Assembly: GCA_964427855.1 (NCBI GenBank)
Contig: CAYRVH010000015.1
Coordinates: 1-64,000, forward strand
Reading direction: 5' to 3'
Length of the DNA stretch: 64,000 nt
From: JAUPKT01 sp964427855
GTDB taxonomy: Bacteria; Desulfobacterota; Desulfomonilia; Desulfomonilales; Desulfomonilaceae
Shown here: piece by piece, positions 62,768 through 64,000 of the stretch
Layout of the letters: every line of letters begins with the position of its first letter
Position numbering within the stretch: position 1 is the first letter of the stretch
The notes under the pieces: model-generated
Told to the model about the DNA's origin: nothing
The model's input: the letters and a program-made list of their open reading frames with translations, nothing else
Database searches by the model: none
Program-made: the position numbers and the translations under genes

Positions 62768-64000
62768 CTACCTCAAAAAGACCTGTGGGAGGAAAAGCGA
62801 GAGAGCAGGCACAAAAGTGACCAAGAGAACGCAGCAGAGAAGCAACATGAGGAACGGCGCCACCCCAGCGGTTACCTCGATCAGACTTTTGCGAGACAAA
62901 CCCATAGCCACGAAGAGGTTCAGGCCAAAGGGCGGCGTCAGGAAACCGAATTCGATCAACAACACCATGATAATGCCATACTGTACATAGTCGATCTGAA
63001 ATCGATTCAGAGTTTCGACAAAAAGGGGCGATAGTATGAGCATAGCTGACACGTTATCCATCACAGTCCCTATCAAGAGAAAAAGGACGTTCACCATGAC
63101 AAGAAATACCCACTTGCTTTGTACATAGGCGGTGATTAGGTCAGCGAGCTGTTGAGGAATGCGTTCCGCCGTGAGGAGCCATACAAGCGTCATGGCGCAG
63201 GCGAGTATAAACAAAAGGCACCCTGATAAAATTGCTCCCTCCATGCATACCCCAGGGACGTCCTTAAGCTTGATTTCTTTGTTGATCAGTACTTCAACAA
63301 TCAACGCATAGGTGACTCTGACAGCGGTTGCCTCCGTGGGGGTAAATATTCCGCCGTAGATACCGCCCAACACAATGATCGGCAGCATGAGCGCCCAAAC
63401 GCCTTGTCGAAGCGATTGAGCGGCTTCCCGCCAGCCTGCCTTTTCTGCGGCAGACCATCCGGAATGGTATGACATGAAAATTGTGTAGGTGACAAACACG
63501 CCGGCAATGAGCAACCCCGGGATCACTCCCGCAAGAAAAAGCTCCGCCACCGAGACGTTCATCACGAGGCAGTATAGTATCATGGGAATAGATGGCGGGA
63601 TGACTATGCCGAGGGATCCGGCTGAGGTGACTAAGCCAACCGAAAAACGATCCGCATAACCAGCCTTTTTCAACGCTGGCAGCATGACAGATCCGATGGC
63701 CACCACTGTCGCAGGGCTGGAACCCGAGAGAGAAGCAAAAAACAAACACGCCAGGGTCGTCGCAATGGCGAGACCTCCAGGATATCTCCCTACAAGGCAA
63801 TTGACTACCTCAATGAGATGCCTGGCCATCGAGCCGCGTGTCATAATACTGCCGGCCAAAATAAAAAACGGCACCGACATGAGCACCGAATTGTCAAGGG
63901 CGTTATACAACTGCTGAGGGAGGATGAGCAGGGACGTGGATGAATGCAAGACCAAGGCCAGGGATGTCGCGGCCAGGAGCAGCATCGCTATGGGAGTTCC
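62768..64000 (-). CDS. dctM: TRAP transporter large permease DctM, 5' partial
   Basis: This large TRAP permease runs off the right edge. Five in-frame codons (GTPIA) precede the first internal ATG at 63985, so the true start is beyond 64000. Family blocks include PFFILAGSIMTRG near the start, SGSSPATVVAIGSVMLPALKKAGY (named by its ends) and, near the C-terminus, GFLTPPFGLNLFVAMG. It is a third DctM in the window, divergent from the other two. It is transcribed towards rsmE, and the two end about 35 bases apart. Its DctQ and DctP partners would be upstream, outside the window. Confidence 0.92.
   Translation of the reverse strand, partial: GTPIAMLLLAATSLALVLHSSTSLLILPQQLYNALDNSVLMSVPFFILAGSIMTRGSMARHLIEVVNCLVGRYPGGLAIATTLACLFFASLSGSSPATVVAIGSVMLPALKKAGYADRFSVGLVTSAGSLGIVIPPSIPMILYCLVMNVSVAELFLAGVIPGLLIAGVFVTYTIFMSYHSGWSAAEKAGWREAAQSLRQGVWALMLPIIVLGGIYGGIFTPTEATAVRVTYALIVEVLINKEIKLKDVPGVCMEGAILSGCLLFILACAMTLVWLLTAERIPQQLADLITAYVQSKWVFLVMVNVLFLLIGTVMDNVSAMLILSPLFVETLNRFQIDYVQYGIIMVLLIEFGFLTPPFGLNLFVAMGLSRKSLIEVTAGVAPFLMLLLCCVLLVTFVPALSLFLPQVFLR

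Noticed and set aside
1..64000. CRISPR arrays, rRNA, tRNA, insertion-sequence transposases and phage genes
   Set aside because: I saw no regular spacer-repeat arrays, no transposase or integrase frames, and no obvious structured RNA. A tRNA could be missed by eye; a covariance-model scan would settle this.

Overview
The window looks like a draft or metagenome-derived scaffold from an anaerobic deltaproteobacterium (Desulfobacterota, Desulfomonile- or Syntrophobacterales-like). That placement is inference. It rests on the density of acyl-CoA enzymes, TRAP and branched-chain amino-acid-type ABC transporters, a Na+-translocating decarboxylase beta/gamma pair and a PUFA-synthase-like megasynthase. 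Three N-runs (11993-12054, 37242-37251, 41907-41924) and two short imperfect tandem duplications inside conserved genes (1898-2013, 53935-54018) show that the assembly is imperfect.

Left part. The minus-strand operon from 9177 down to the left edge is a compact beta-oxidation-like set. It encodes a hydratase-SDR-SCP2 fusion, an HMG-CoA-synthase-like/DUF35/SDR/SCP2 fusion whose catalytic Cys is missing, a thiolase, an acyl-CoA dehydrogenase and an acyl-CoA ligase. Next come glgA, an orphan leuD and a sulfotransferase. A minus-strand block from 24057 down to 13727 holds tatC, decarboxylase gamma and beta subunits, TRAP dctQ-dctM, a response regulator, and an RND/DUF2062/RND lipid-exporter-like operon.

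Middle. A single 2670-residue protein (24079-32091, minus) carries, in order, a degenerate and an intact PfaD-type enoyl reductase domain, KS, AT, one ACP, KR and a dehydratase-like domain. That is nearly a whole iterative fatty-acid/polyketide cycle in one chain. Diverging from it is a GNAT-like N-acyltransferase. Next to that is a minus-strand operon of a BioF-like alpha-oxoamine synthase, a MoxR ATPase and a CoxE-type VWA protein.

Right part. A plus-strand liv operon (livK, H, M, G, F) leads into an AMP-forming acyl-CoA ligase, a TPR lipoprotein and a PAS histidine kinase. Then follow a complete TRAP operon (dctP, Q, M), a PaaK-like ligase with a coupled 54-residue ORF, a second PAS histidine kinase, cysteine synthase, a HIT protein, a CDP-alcohol phosphotransferase fused to an extra C-terminal domain, lepA, two uncharacterised membrane proteins, an aminotransferase, rsmE, and the start of another TRAP permease at the right edge.

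Taken together the window is devoted to uptake, CoA activation and oxidation of organic acids, and to making and exporting lipids. The megasynthase and the SCP2-fused enzymes are the most unusual content.
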